DNA from: CALZKI01 sp045124055
GTDB lineage: Bacteria; Bacillota; Clostridia; Lachnospirales; Lachnospiraceae
Direction of reading: 5' to 3'
DNA: 25,531 nt
Assembly: GCA_045124055.1 (NCBI GenBank)
Contig: JBGVKZ010000003.1
Span: 1 to 25,531 of the forward strand
Under the pieces are notes generated by a model. The model worked only from the letters and a program-made list of their open reading frames with translations. It made no database searches and had not been told where the DNA came from. The translations under genes were made by a program, and so were the position numbers. The stretch's first letter is position 1. The number at the start of each line of letters is the position of its first letter. This document shows, piece by piece, positions 1 to 8,431 of the stretch.

Positions 1-23
1 TGCCATATTTAACTGATATATTG
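1..23. repeat. Terminal direct repeat, left copy (identical to 25509-25531)
   Basis: The first 23 bases (beginning TGCCATATTTAACTG) equal the last 23. This is the signature of a circular molecule written linearly with an overlap. The reading frame is continuous across the join. Confidence 0.95.
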
Positions 24-807
24 GATTATCTTCTCCACCAAGCTTATATCCAATCATTGATGCTATGTCAAATCCAAACATTCCCCCTGCTATTTTTCCT
101 GACACCCTACTTATTTTGCAACATATGTTAACAAACGTAGACCCACATCCAAAATAAGAACCAACAGCACCACCTAGTCCTCCAAATCCACCTATTATTG
201 CTCCAAATTTCGCTCCACCCTTAATTCCTTCAAAAATATCTTCCCCCATAAAAGCAGACAGTAGACCTCCTGTGACGCCTCCAATTATTGAACCCACTAA
301 TATTTGCCCCGCCATATTACATAAAAATCCAAATACTGTCACCGGACCAAAAAGAACGCATGCAACTATTACCACTACAACTATTGCAACTAATAATTCC
401 CAGTTTTCACGACACCATTCAGCTACACTTTTTACTGTATCCACTACTTTTTCAATAAAACCTTTTTCGCACTCAGGCTTTAAGTATGAATATTTGGTGT
501 AAAAGTCTTCTTTCGCCTTATTTAGTTCCTCTTTTGCGGCGTTATCCCTATTTACTGTTACTGTTATAAAGTTATCTACTTCTGTATTTAACTTCTTTAA
601 ATCCTCTACTTTCTCTTTTTCTGTTTTTGATGAGGATCTAATGTTTTCAACAGCACCTTCTAGATTGTAGGTGCTACTGTTTACTCCTTGTAAGGTTGAC
701 TTAAGTGTCCCTAATTGGTTGTCTAAATTGTTGGTAGATGACACCATTGTGCTTATTAAGCTACCTACTCCGTTAAGCTTGTCCTTATATAATGCTATTG
801 TAGCCAT
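1..807 (-). CDS. T7SS polymorphic toxin, N-terminal half (runs off the left edge; continues at the right edge if circular)
   Basis: A frame opens with ATG at 807-805, abutting the TAA of the Ig-like gene (808-810), and has no stop down to base 1 (269 codons). It begins MATIALYKDKLNGV and has a helical, WXG100/LXG-like targeting module of about 135 residues with a KEDFYTKYSYLKPE motif. A hydrophobic segment follows (ELLVAIVVVVIVACVLFG), then glycine-zipper stretches suited to membrane insertion, ending IYQLNMA. The module recurs in the toxins at 18564-19565 and 22414-24030. The last 23 bases of the window equal the first 23, and the phase is kept across that join, so the gene probably continues at 25508 into the HINT plus nuclease half (24729-25531), making 528 aa. 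If the molecule is linear, this is a separate toxin with an unseen tip. Export by the adjacent T7SS is inferred from context and the N-terminal helices. Confidence 0.85.
   Translation of the reverse strand, partial: MATIALYKDKLNGVGSLISTMVSSTNNLDNQLGTLKSTLQGVNSSTYNLEGAVENIRSSSKTEKEKVEDLKKLNTEVDNFITVTVNRDNAAKEELNKAKEDFYTKYSYLKPECEKGFIEKVVDTVKSVAEWCRENWELLVAIVVVVIVACVLFGPVTVFGFLCNMAGQILVGSIIGGVTGGLLSAFMGEDIFEGIKGGAKFGAIIGGFGGLGGAVGSYFGCGSTFVNICCKISRVSGKIAGGMFGFDIASMIGYKLGGEDNPIYQLNMA
440..657. repeat. Toxin N-terminal module DNA repeat, copy 1 (partner 23801-24018)
   Basis: These 218 bp match 23801-24018 with a single mismatch seen by eye (CGCCTTA against CGCTTTA). They encode the second half of the targeting module. 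A third, more diverged copy lies at 19200-19417. The match to 23801-24018 stops exactly where the truncated toxin starts, which marks the recombination breakpoint. Confidence 0.88.
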
Positions 808-3800
808 TTATTTATTCTCTCTTTTCCCTTTTCTTTTTTTCGCTCTTATAAATGTTAATAACGAAACAGCACCAATAAATGCTATTCCCATTCCTACATA
901 GAGTCTGGTGTTTCCTACATAGAGATTTCTTATCTCTGGTATATCGTATGCATTTCCTGCAGTATCAACTAGTGAAACTCCTACACTATGATTTCCTTTC
1001 TCAACATTAAAAGATAATGTATTTTCTTTACTATCATATTTGTATTCTACTTCTTTACCATCAACATAGACTTTTGTTAACTTTGTATCGATTTTTTCAT
1101 TGATATCTGTAATTTTAATTGGCTCTGGATTAACTCCCATCATCCAGCCTCCATCATGATAGTAACTTGGTACATTACACTCGGGTGCAATATTATCAAT
1201 ATGGATTTCACCTAATTCAACACTTTTTCCCGAAGTGTTTACTGTAAGATAATATGAAGCATCTGTATCTTCCTTAAAATTGTTTTTGAAATAATCTCCT
1301 GAGAGTGTGTATCTGCATAGGTTTACACCATGTGCGGCACTCTCCTCCTTAAGCTCTGTATCTACAACAATTTCTTCTCCATCATTTGAATTAAGAGTGA
1401 TTTTTGTTTGAGCAGATTTTTTTGTAAATACAGCTATTTTCATGTCTTCAAAAGTATCTGGTCTCTTACTAAGTGGTCCATCTTCATCTTCAATTGAATA
1501 CCATCCGGTTCCCATAGTATTGTCCGTCGCAGGATGGCTATCCTCGATATATGCTAATACATCCGTGTTAACCATTCGCATATAGGTGTCTTGAACTACA
1601 GTACTTTTGTTTCCAGCCTTATCCACTGCAATAATATCAACTGAATATACACCATCTTTTTCGAATTCTGGCAGTTTGAACTCTTTTTTATCTACTTCTG
1701 CAGTAATCAATTCGCTACTTATCTCAGATATTTCTCGTTTTCCATTATATTCAGGTGTAAATCTGGTAATTGAATACTCAATATGGTCAAAATGTATATC
1801 ATCAAATTCAACTTTTGGTGCTGCATCATCCTTATTTTCATATCCATACACACCTAATACACTGGTATCATCTGGTTCAACTATCTCATCATTTCTAGAT
1901 ACAATCACCGGCGCAGTCGTATCTATTTCAAAAATTGCTGTTTGTTCTGATGTTCCTTCGTTTTCTGCTCTATCCTTTGGACTTATTTCTATCTTATAAA
2001 TTCCATCATTTGAAAACTTCATTGTCAAAGTATGTAAATCAGGATTAGCATTATCATCTATCCAGCCCTCTTCTGAATATACAACATAACCTGACTCATT
2101 TTCCTGTGAAACTTCATATGATTCTCCAGGCATTTTCTCATATACTTTTACATTCATACTCTCAGAATCAAAATTATGTTCTGTACAAGTTATTGTTGCA
2201 ACTTTTTCTTTATTGAACAAATTTTCTTTGTCTGTTGAATCTTTTGCTGTAAATGAAGAAAAATTTGTTGAAATAACAGGTGCTGTTTCATCAACTGAAA
2301 ATTGTGTACTAAATGTCTCCATTTCAGTATTATTGAATTTAATTATCGCTTTGTGTCCGACCATATCTGTACCTGACAAATTAATACTATAATCACCTTC
2401 AGTAAATACTATTCTTGATTTATATACATACTTATCAGCTGTTTCATCAAAATTGAATTTCGGAATTACATTTGTATATGTATTCTCAATATCTGCAACT
2501 ATTAATCCTTGATCAAAATTTCTCTCATATACGGTAATATCAATCTCAGCTTTACAATTTTTGTTATACAAAGATGGATCACTCTGTAATCCTTCTGGAA
2601 AAGATATTTCAATAACCGGTGCTGTCTTATCAATAGAAATTGTTTCTGTTTTTGTTGTTACTGAATTATTAAGTGCCCCATCTCTTGCAACAAACTCTGC
2701 AACATAATTATTAACATCTTCTGTTATTTCAAATTTTTTTGATACCCCTGTTACAAGATTCTCATCAACTGAAGTAACAACCCATCCATTCTCAAGGTTT
2801 TCTCCAACTTCATATCTTCTTGATTGATCAATTACTGTCTGTGTACTTGTCTCGTTTTCATCAGATTTAAGTGTACTAGTAATATCTTTTATTCCAGATT
2901 CAGTGTCTGTAATAGTAACGTCATAGCTTATATCTTTATCAAATAGCTTATCCCCATTCTTATCCTTTAAATCTGTTTCTTCAAATTCTGATATATTAAT
3001 TTGAGGACCTTTTGCATCTATTACCAATGCTCCTGTTGATACTTCTTCTGATGGATTATCCACAAAATCATATGCTTTTATATATACTATTCCTTTAAAA
3101 TCTTCTGGAATATCAATTATTGCAATTTCGTCAGTTATACTACTCTCTTTCTCTATTACCTCACTATTTCCGTTTTGTGTCATATATACTAGTTTATAAC
3201 TTACTTTATTTAATCCGCTAGATGGTTTTTCATCTTCCACTTTTACATTTAATGAAATTTCACCATCAAAAAAGTATTTATAGTTTGTGTCATCTGAAAA
3301 TGAATCAATTTTCTCTATTCCATCTATTGTTCTTTTTGAAAATGAAATCTCACTTACAACCGGTGGACACTCATCAACATAAAAAATCTTTGTATTATCA
3401 ATAATGCTATTATTTGCATTATCTATAACTTCTATGTACAAACTATACTTACCATCTTCTGGTGCAGCATTATTCATTTCTAAATATTTACAAATATTAT
3501 CCGTGCTTAATGTATATGTAATTTTCTGCTTATCTCCCCTACTATTTGTTTCATCTTCTTCTGTTATAATCTGTGGAAAAGCATCGTTATTTACAATTAA
3601 TATGTTATTTACATATACATTTATTGTTTTTACTCCTGATTCCTCATCGGTTGCTGATAATATTAATTCATGATCCTTACTATACCAAATCGTACCATCT
3701 TTAATAGTACTAGAATCAGAATCTGGCAAATCAAATACTAATTTTGGAAACTTATTTTCTTGCATTACAAAATTATTACCAGCACTCTCATTCTTTATGT

Positions 3801-5673
3801 TTTGCATAGCTGGAGTTTGAGTATTTTTATGCCCCATTTTATCGTATGCCGATATAATAATATCGCTTCTACATATACTTTCTCCTTTCGCTGCTTCAAG
3901 TACAACATCATATGTTCCATTATCAGTTAGTATAGCTTTTTTTGTAATTCTTTCTTCGTCCTCTAAATAGCTTACTACTACCTCACTGATTCCAGTTTCA
4001 TTACCAGCATCTTCTGCACTAACTTTTATGGTTATCTTTTCGTTTGAATAAACTCCTGATGTAATAGCTGTAACATCATCTGTTCCATCAGAGCCACCAG
4101 TAACCTCTACTTTGGTAATCCTTGGGTTATCTTTATCAACTTTATATGTTTGTGTCCAATTATCTGAATTTCCTGAATCAGAGATAACCGTAATACTTAT
4201 ACTGAAATCATTATTATCAGCATTTACATATGGTGCAATAGGAATACTAATTTTTCCAGACTGTTCTTTTATTATATTTTCCTTATTGTCAATTTTAACA
4301 TTTTTATTATTGGCTTTAATTACAATATCTTTAAGTGGTGATTTCGATTCTTTTAGATTAATATCTAAATCTATATTACTATTAATATCACACCATTCCT
4401 GGCTATTTATATTTTGTATACCACTCGCTACATTGCAAGTTATTTCAGGTTCTGTCTGGTCTACATATATATCATAGTAATATGTTTTTTTATTGCCAGC
4501 ATTATCCTCAGTATTTATCTTATATGTATATGCGCCCTCATTTTCAGGACAAACTTTCTTTTCATATTTTGTTGTATACTCTGAAAATTCTTCCGACGCT
4601 TTCATTTCATATGTCGTATCTTCGGCCTTTTTTTCTTTTATATATACAGAATAACTTTTTATTCCACTATCTAAATCTTCAATGGTTAGTGCTAAATTCC
4701 CTCCATTAATGTTTACCCAATTTTTATTATCTGAAGACAATATACATTTTTCATATTTGGGACTTACTACTACTGATTTATTTTCATAAACAATTTTATC
4801 TCCAAAATTCTCTATCATTGGCTTAACTTTTTGCAATCTCACATAATTGTTTTCATCAATTACTTTAATGCTTAAATCATTTACACAAAATACTTTTTCT
4901 ATTTTGAATGTACATGACACAGTATCATCTTTTTTATCAATAGAAGCTTCCTTCATTCCTTTAACTAAATTCTCATTACCATCACATAATTGTATATCAT
5001 TTATTCCTGATGTACCTTTTATATCAAATTTAATTAAGAAGTCTTCTTTCATTATAGTTAATTTATTGTTATATTTATTTTCACTTATTTCAGAAAAATT
5101 CTTTGCTGCTGCTCCCGCTGTTGTTGGTACAGACTCAATTTTCAAATTGCTTATTGTTGGACCATATGATTTATTAACATATGTCATATATTTTTTTTCT
5201 TGACTATTTTCTACTAATGTGTTTCCACTATTATCTTTTACAACAAATTTAATTACATTACTAATTCCGTCATTTAATTTATCAGGGCTTATTCTTATCC
5301 TTACAAAATTCTTCTCTTTTGCATTTGTCTTAATGCTTACAAGTTCACTCTTAAACTCATCATTATTTCCTTCAATATAATATTCATTTTCATTTTTCCC
5401 GTATTCATACAAGTATTCGCTATTATCACTATTCAAATCTTGTGGATTAATTTCATATTTAATACTTTGTATTCCCGTTTCTTGATCAGATATTTCTGCT
5501 GTAAATTCCACATATCCTTTTTCATCATTATATTCAATTTTTGCATTACTTATTATTGGAGGATTTGTATCTGATTCTGCTTTAACTATCTCATGATTAT
5601 ATGTAATATTACAAAAATTGATTAACATCATTAATACTAGCACCCATGCCAGTGCTTTCTTTTTCTTTTGCAT
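808..5673 (-). CDS. Large surface protein of tandem Ig-like repeats with signal peptide and C-terminal membrane anchor
   Basis: This 1621-aa protein starts with a signal peptide (KKKK, then a hydrophobic core up to about residue 32, AES after the likely cleavage point). The body is a long series of Ig-like/Big-type modules of roughly 90-130 aa, recognisable by repeated linkers such as VDETAPVIS, IDKTAPVIE, DNAGNKKTYYYD and VDKAGNKST. The end has one TM helix (LYVGMGIAFIGAVSLLTFI) and a basic tail (RAKKRKGKRENK). No LPXTG motif is present, so it is membrane-anchored rather than sortase-linked. It lies 2 bp after the two-TM gene and directly before the first toxin, so it is probably co-transcribed with the exporter. 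Its role is not known: an extracellular stalk or conduit, as the EsaA/YueB ectodomain is in other T7SSb systems, or an adhesin for target contact. Both are inference; it shows no EsaA-like multi-TM topology. Confidence 0.9.
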   Translation of the reverse strand: MQKKKKALAWVLVLMMLINFCNITYNHEIVKAESDTNPPIISNAKIEYNDEKGYVEFTAEISDQETGIQSIKYEINPQDLNSDNSEYLYEYGKNENEYYIEGNNDEFKSELVSIKTNAKEKNFVRIRISPDKLNDGISNVIKFVVKDNSGNTLVENSQEKKYMTYVNKSYGPTISNLKIESVPTTAGAAAKNFSEISENKYNNKLTIMKEDFLIKFDIKGTSGINDIQLCDGNENLVKGMKEASIDKKDDTVSCTFKIEKVFCVNDLSIKVIDENNYVRLQKVKPMIENFGDKIVYENKSVVVSPKYEKCILSSDNKNWVNINGGNLALTIEDLDSGIKSYSVYIKEKKAEDTTYEMKASEEFSEYTTKYEKKVCPENEGAYTYKINTEDNAGNKKTYYYDIYVDQTEPEITCNVASGIQNINSQEWCDINSNIDLDINLKESKSPLKDIVIKANNKNVKIDNKENIIKEQSGKISIPIAPYVNADNNDFSISITVISDSGNSDNWTQTYKVDKDNPRITKVEVTGGSDGTDDVTAITSGVYSNEKITIKVSAEDAGNETGISEVVVSYLEDEERITKKAILTDNGTYDVVLEAAKGESICRSDIIISAYDKMGHKNTQTPAMQNIKNESAGNNFVMQENKFPKLVFDLPDSDSSTIKDGTIWYSKDHELILSATDEESGVKTINVYVNNILIVNNDAFPQIITEEDETNSRGDKQKITYTLSTDNICKYLEMNNAAPEDGKYSLYIEVIDNANNSIIDNTKIFYVDECPPVVSEISFSKRTIDGIEKIDSFSDDTNYKYFFDGEISLNVKVEDEKPSSGLNKVSYKLVYMTQNGNSEVIEKESSITDEIAIIDIPEDFKGIVYIKAYDFVDNPSEEVSTGALVIDAKGPQINISEFEETDLKDKNGDKLFDKDISYDVTITDTESGIKDITSTLKSDENETSTQTVIDQSRRYEVGENLENGWVVTSVDENLVTGVSKKFEITEDVNNYVAEFVARDGALNNSVTTKTETISIDKTAPVIEISFPEGLQSDPSLYNKNCKAEIDITVYERNFDQGLIVADIENTYTNVIPKFNFDETADKYVYKSRIVFTEGDYSINLSGTDMVGHKAIIKFNNTEMETFSTQFSVDETAPVISTNFSSFTAKDSTDKENLFNKEKVATITCTEHNFDSESMNVKVYEKMPGESYEVSQENESGYVVYSEEGWIDDNANPDLHTLTMKFSNDGIYKIEISPKDRAENEGTSEQTAIFEIDTTAPVIVSRNDEIVEPDDTSVLGVYGYENKDDAAPKVEFDDIHFDHIEYSITRFTPEYNGKREISEISSELITAEVDKKEFKLPEFEKDGVYSVDIIAVDKAGNKSTVVQDTYMRMVNTDVLAYIEDSHPATDNTMGTGWYSIEDEDGPLSKRPDTFEDMKIAVFTKKSAQTKITLNSNDGEEIVVDTELKEESAAHGVNLCRYTLSGDYFKNNFKEDTDASYYLTVNTSGKSVELGEIHIDNIAPECNVPSYYHDGGWMMGVNPEPIKITDINEKIDTKLTKVYVDGKEVEYKYDSKENTLSFNVEKGNHSVGVSLVDTAGNAYDIPEIRNLYVGNTRLYVGMGIAFIGAVSLLTFIRAKKRKGKRENK

Positions 5674-5675
5674 AA

Positions 5676-6023
5676 CTAACTCCTTTTCTCTTCTTCCTCA
5701 AGCGCATTTTTTAATGCATCATATGAATTTTTACTTTCATTCATTCTTTTATATTTATACAAGCACAAGCTTACACCATAAATTAATACAAATATATCTG
5801 CTACAACAAATGTAATAGTTAAATTATTTAGTATTGGCGAATTATATTTTAGATCTGTTCCAATTATAAAATCTTCAAATTTCTGAGATATTAAAATCAT
5901 TATCATGCTTATCAATAATATAATTATTCCAATAATTGTAGTCACTTTGGCTGCACTATATATGTACCTTAATACTTTCTTTACTTCCTTATTCAGAAAA
6001 AATTTTTTTACTCGCTTTATCAT
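5676..6023 (-). CDS. Small two-TM membrane protein of the T7SS operon
   Basis: This 115-aa protein has a basic N-terminus (MIKRVKKFFLNKEVKK), a first TM helix at about residues 27-46 (TTIIGIIILLISMIMILI), an external loop of some 20 residues and a second TM helix at about 69-88 (TITFVVADIFVLIYGVSL). The tail is acidic and cytoplasmic (ALEEEEKRS). Its ATG overlaps the stop of the kinase gene by 4 bp (ATGA), indicating translational coupling. I do not recognise the family. Position and size would suit an EssA-like membrane subunit, but EssA normally has one TM segment, so this is only a contextual guess. Confidence 0.8.
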   Translation of the reverse strand: MIKRVKKFFLNKEVKKVLRYIYSAAKVTTIIGIIILLISMIMILISQKFEDFIIGTDLKYNSPILNNLTITFVVADIFVLIYGVSLCLYKYKRMNESKNSYDALKNALEEEEKRS

Positions 6024-7957
6024 CTTATCTTTTCAAACTTCTCTTTAATTTCTATTCTTGTTTCACCAGTTTGCTCACTAATCATATTAATGACTTCATC
6101 ATGGTTTAATGTATTTCTTAATCGAACAATTATTGCATGAAATTCTTCTTCACCCTTGTATTTTTTTAGAAGATTATATCCTTTCATAATATTGTCAATA
6201 TTATCCTGATTATATCCATACATTTCTATGCCATAAATTGCCGCTGAAATATTATATCCAATACAATTATCACCTGGATCGAGCTTAAATATTTCTTTTA
6301 CAATATCTCCATATCTTCGTTCATCTGCATTTTTTACAATGTCATTTATATATTGAGATAACTGATCTTCGTCATTAATACTTTCTAACATACTTACTAA
6401 AACAGTTGCTTCTGCTGAATCTATCATCCCATCATTTGAAAGTAAAAACTGATATGCATCCTCATATACTTTGCCTCTTCCAAGCTGCGGTGTAGATTGA
6501 ATTAAATCATTACCAATCAATCCTAAACGTTCTATTTTTGTACTATTGTAATCTTGCTTAATTGCTTCCCATTTTTTTTGAGACAAATTGTTATATGATA
6601 ATCCTAAAGCTCCTCTTACAATAAATAAAATTATGACTAATCCTGCAATTACTCCAAATACAGAAAATGTATTCCGAACTTTTGTATTCTCTGTTCTTAC
6701 AATTGTAGGGGATGAATCTCTTGCTTTAATTATGTCATCCCTTAGTTCTTTATATGAATGATAATATTCATTATTTGTTTTACTTCTGTATTGCGACTTC
6801 CTTCTTTTTGTACATTTTAGTATTATCTTTTCCAATTCAGAATGATAATGCTTTGACGTCAATGATAAATCTCTGTCACAATATGCCTTATTATTTAAAA
6901 CTCTATTCCTGTAAAAGGAATATGAACCGCCCTCTCCTTTATCTTTGGAAAACTCTTTACTTTTTGTATATAGCTCAAACATATTAAGACATTCCCAAAA
7001 TGTTGCTCCAAATGAAAAGATATCACTCTCAATTGACATCTTCCCAAAATCAATTTCATTTTCGCTTAATGGAAATAACGAATTTTCTATTGGCTTTGCA
7101 TAACTTTCTGGCGATGCATATCCCAATGTTCCATATTGAAACATTCTTTCTATTTTTTCTTCCGATGAATAGTCAACTTCTGCCAAATTGCTCTGAACAC
7201 AGCCCTCTTCATTTATATACTCTGATCTTCCAAAGTCAATTAATACTAATTCTTTTCCATGACGTGTAACCATGATATTATCTGGTTTTATATCGAGATG
7301 AAGAATATTTTTCTCCTCTGTAATATACTGCATGATTTCACATAGATTTATCATAAAACCATATATCTCATGCTGATATCTAAGTAATGTATCATAGTCA
7401 TGTTTATAGCTTTCAACTTTTTCTTTTTTTAATTCTGCAGGAAATTCATGAAATCCTATTCTCTCTTTTAGTCCAAATTGTAACTCTCTTGTTTTTGTTA
7501 GTCCCCAGTATTCATCCCTGCAATATTCTTCAAGAGACCAGCCATCAACAAATTCCTCAACAACGCAAAAGAATTTTTCATTATCAATGAGAAGCGGTTT
7601 TTTCCCAGGCGAAACATGCTTATCTAAAATGGAAAAGTCACCTAAATCTTCTATTACATCATAAATTCTAACAACAGATCTACAGTTTTGCAGATTATCA
7701 AAAATTTTTAGTTCCTTTTCTTTAAACTTTGACAATAAATCTACAACTGTACTTTGATTGTTTTCCTGATATACCTTTATTTTCTTGTATTTAAATTTCA
7801 ATACACAGGATAATACAATTTTTCTATCTCTCGATATTTTTAATCCTTTATATACAATACTTTCTGTACCCGTTGCAATATAACCATCTTGACTTAATCC
7901 ATACGATTGATCTATCTGATAAAAAAAATCTGAACTTTTTATTTCATTTGCACTCAT
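6020..7957 (-). CDS. Transmembrane Ser/Thr protein kinase, possible catalytically competent EssB/YukC counterpart
   Basis: The 645-aa protein has a Hanks-type kinase domain (about residues 20-410), a TM helix (about 431-448, SVFGVIAGLVIILFIV) and a helical extracellular region of about 190 aa. Catalytic motifs look intact: G-loop TGTESIVYKG, a candidate Lys54 in VLKFKYK, HLDIKPDN with Asp222 and Asn227, DFG at 241-243, GTLGYASPE at the P+1 loop and SDIFSFG in helix F. A long insert lies between the lobes (about 150-195). Known EssB/YukC proteins of T7SSb are pseudokinases with the same order: cytosolic kinase fold, single TM, helical ectodomain. No separate EssB is seen here, so this protein may fill that place while keeping kinase chemistry. 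Alternatively it is an added regulatory kinase, as at some Gram-negative effector loci. The gene starts 6 bp after the 45-aa ORF and overlaps the next gene. Confidence 0.9.
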   Translation of the reverse strand: MSANEIKSSDFFYQIDQSYGLSQDGYIATGTESIVYKGLKISRDRKIVLSCVLKFKYKKIKVYQENNQSTVVDLLSKFKEKELKIFDNLQNCRSVVRIYDVIEDLGDFSILDKHVSPGKKPLLIDNEKFFCVVEEFVDGWSLEEYCRDEYWGLTKTRELQFGLKERIGFHEFPAELKKEKVESYKHDYDTLLRYQHEIYGFMINLCEIMQYITEEKNILHLDIKPDNIMVTRHGKELVLIDFGRSEYINEEGCVQSNLAEVDYSSEEKIERMFQYGTLGYASPESYAKPIENSLFPLSENEIDFGKMSIESDIFSFGATFWECLNMFELYTKSKEFSKDKGEGGSYSFYRNRVLNNKAYCDRDLSLTSKHYHSELEKIILKCTKRRKSQYRSKTNNEYYHSYKELRDDIIKARDSSPTIVRTENTKVRNTFSVFGVIAGLVIILFIVRGALGLSYNNLSQKKWEAIKQDYNSTKIERLGLIGNDLIQSTPQLGRGKVYEDAYQFLLSNDGMIDSAEATVLVSMLESINDEDQLSQYINDIVKNADERRYGDIVKEIFKLDPGDNCIGYNISAAIYGIEMYGYNQDNIDNIMKGYNLLKKYKGEEEFHAIIVRLRNTLNHDEVINMISEQTGETRIEIKEKFEKIR

Positions 7958-7963
7958 ACTTTT

Positions 7964-8101
7964 CTAATCTAATTCATTCTTAAATAAAACATTATAAATA
8001 GTATTTTCACTTACTTCTGGTAATACATCTATTACAATAGAAATTTCGTCTTGATTATTATCTATTGAATCCTCAAATTCTATGTCAGAAATGTTTGGCA
8101 T
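7964..8101 (-). CDS. 45-aa acidic small ORF between the WXG100 gene and the kinase
   Basis: An ATG at 8101-8099 opens a 45-codon frame ending TAG at 7964-7966. It begins 3 bp after the stop of the WXG100 gene, in the same frame, and ends 6 bp before the kinase start. The product is strongly acidic (begins MPNISDIEFEDSIDNNQDE, ends FKNELD). With so little non-coding sequence on either side it fits the tight operon spacing, which is the main argument that it is translated. The start has no clear ribosome binding site of its own, so reinitiation after the upstream stop is likely. Alternatively it is a non-coding spacer or the decayed end of a longer WXG100 protein. I do not recognise it. Confidence 0.5.
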   Translation of the reverse strand: MPNISDIEFEDSIDNNQDEISIVIDVLPEVSENTIYNVLFKNELD

Positions 8102-8104
8102 AAA

Positions 8105-8431
8105 CTATTGTTCACCTTCCTCTTCATAGGGATTTCTATTGTAATCTCCTAATTCATCATCAACACTACTATAATTATCTCTGATGTCCGCGAATACACT
8201 TGTGTTTAATGCATCCAATACATCATCAATACTTCCTATTTTTTCGAGAATATGATCTGTTTCATACTTGTATGCATCAGCACCTTCACCCTTCCAGACC
8301 TTCAATAATTCCTCATTTATTCTTTTGAATTCCTTTTTTATATCCGAAAATTCTTGCGAAATCTCATCGCTTTTTTCAATAAAATTTGCAATCTTCGTTA
8401 TGTCTGCGTAAACAAATTTTGAATCACTCAT
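8105..8431 (-). CDS. WXG100-family protein (EsxA-like)
   Basis: A 108-aa helical-hairpin protein with the signature turn at about residues 45-52 (LLKVWKGEGADAY, a WxG-type W-K-G), flanked by two amphipathic helices. The tail is acidic (NPYEEEGEQ). Size, motif position and its place beside EssC-type ATPases identify it as a WXG100 substrate or co-secreted partner that dimerises and engages the last ATPase domain. Its ATG overlaps the end of the ATPase-half gene by 8 bp. It is the only one of the small helical proteins here with a canonical W-x-G, so it is the best candidate for the core EsxA-like subunit. Confidence 0.88.
   Translation of the reverse strand: MSDSKFVYADITKIANFIEKSDEISQEFSDIKKEFKRINEELLKVWKGEGADAYKYETDHILEKIGSIDDVLDALNTSVFADIRDNYSSVDDELGDYNRNPYEEEGEQ

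Noticed and set aside
808..1000. LPXTG cell-wall sorting signal at the end of the Ig-repeat protein
   Set aside because: The C-terminus has a TM helix and basic tail, but the residues before it (IRNLYVGNTRLYVG) contain no LPXTG-like motif.
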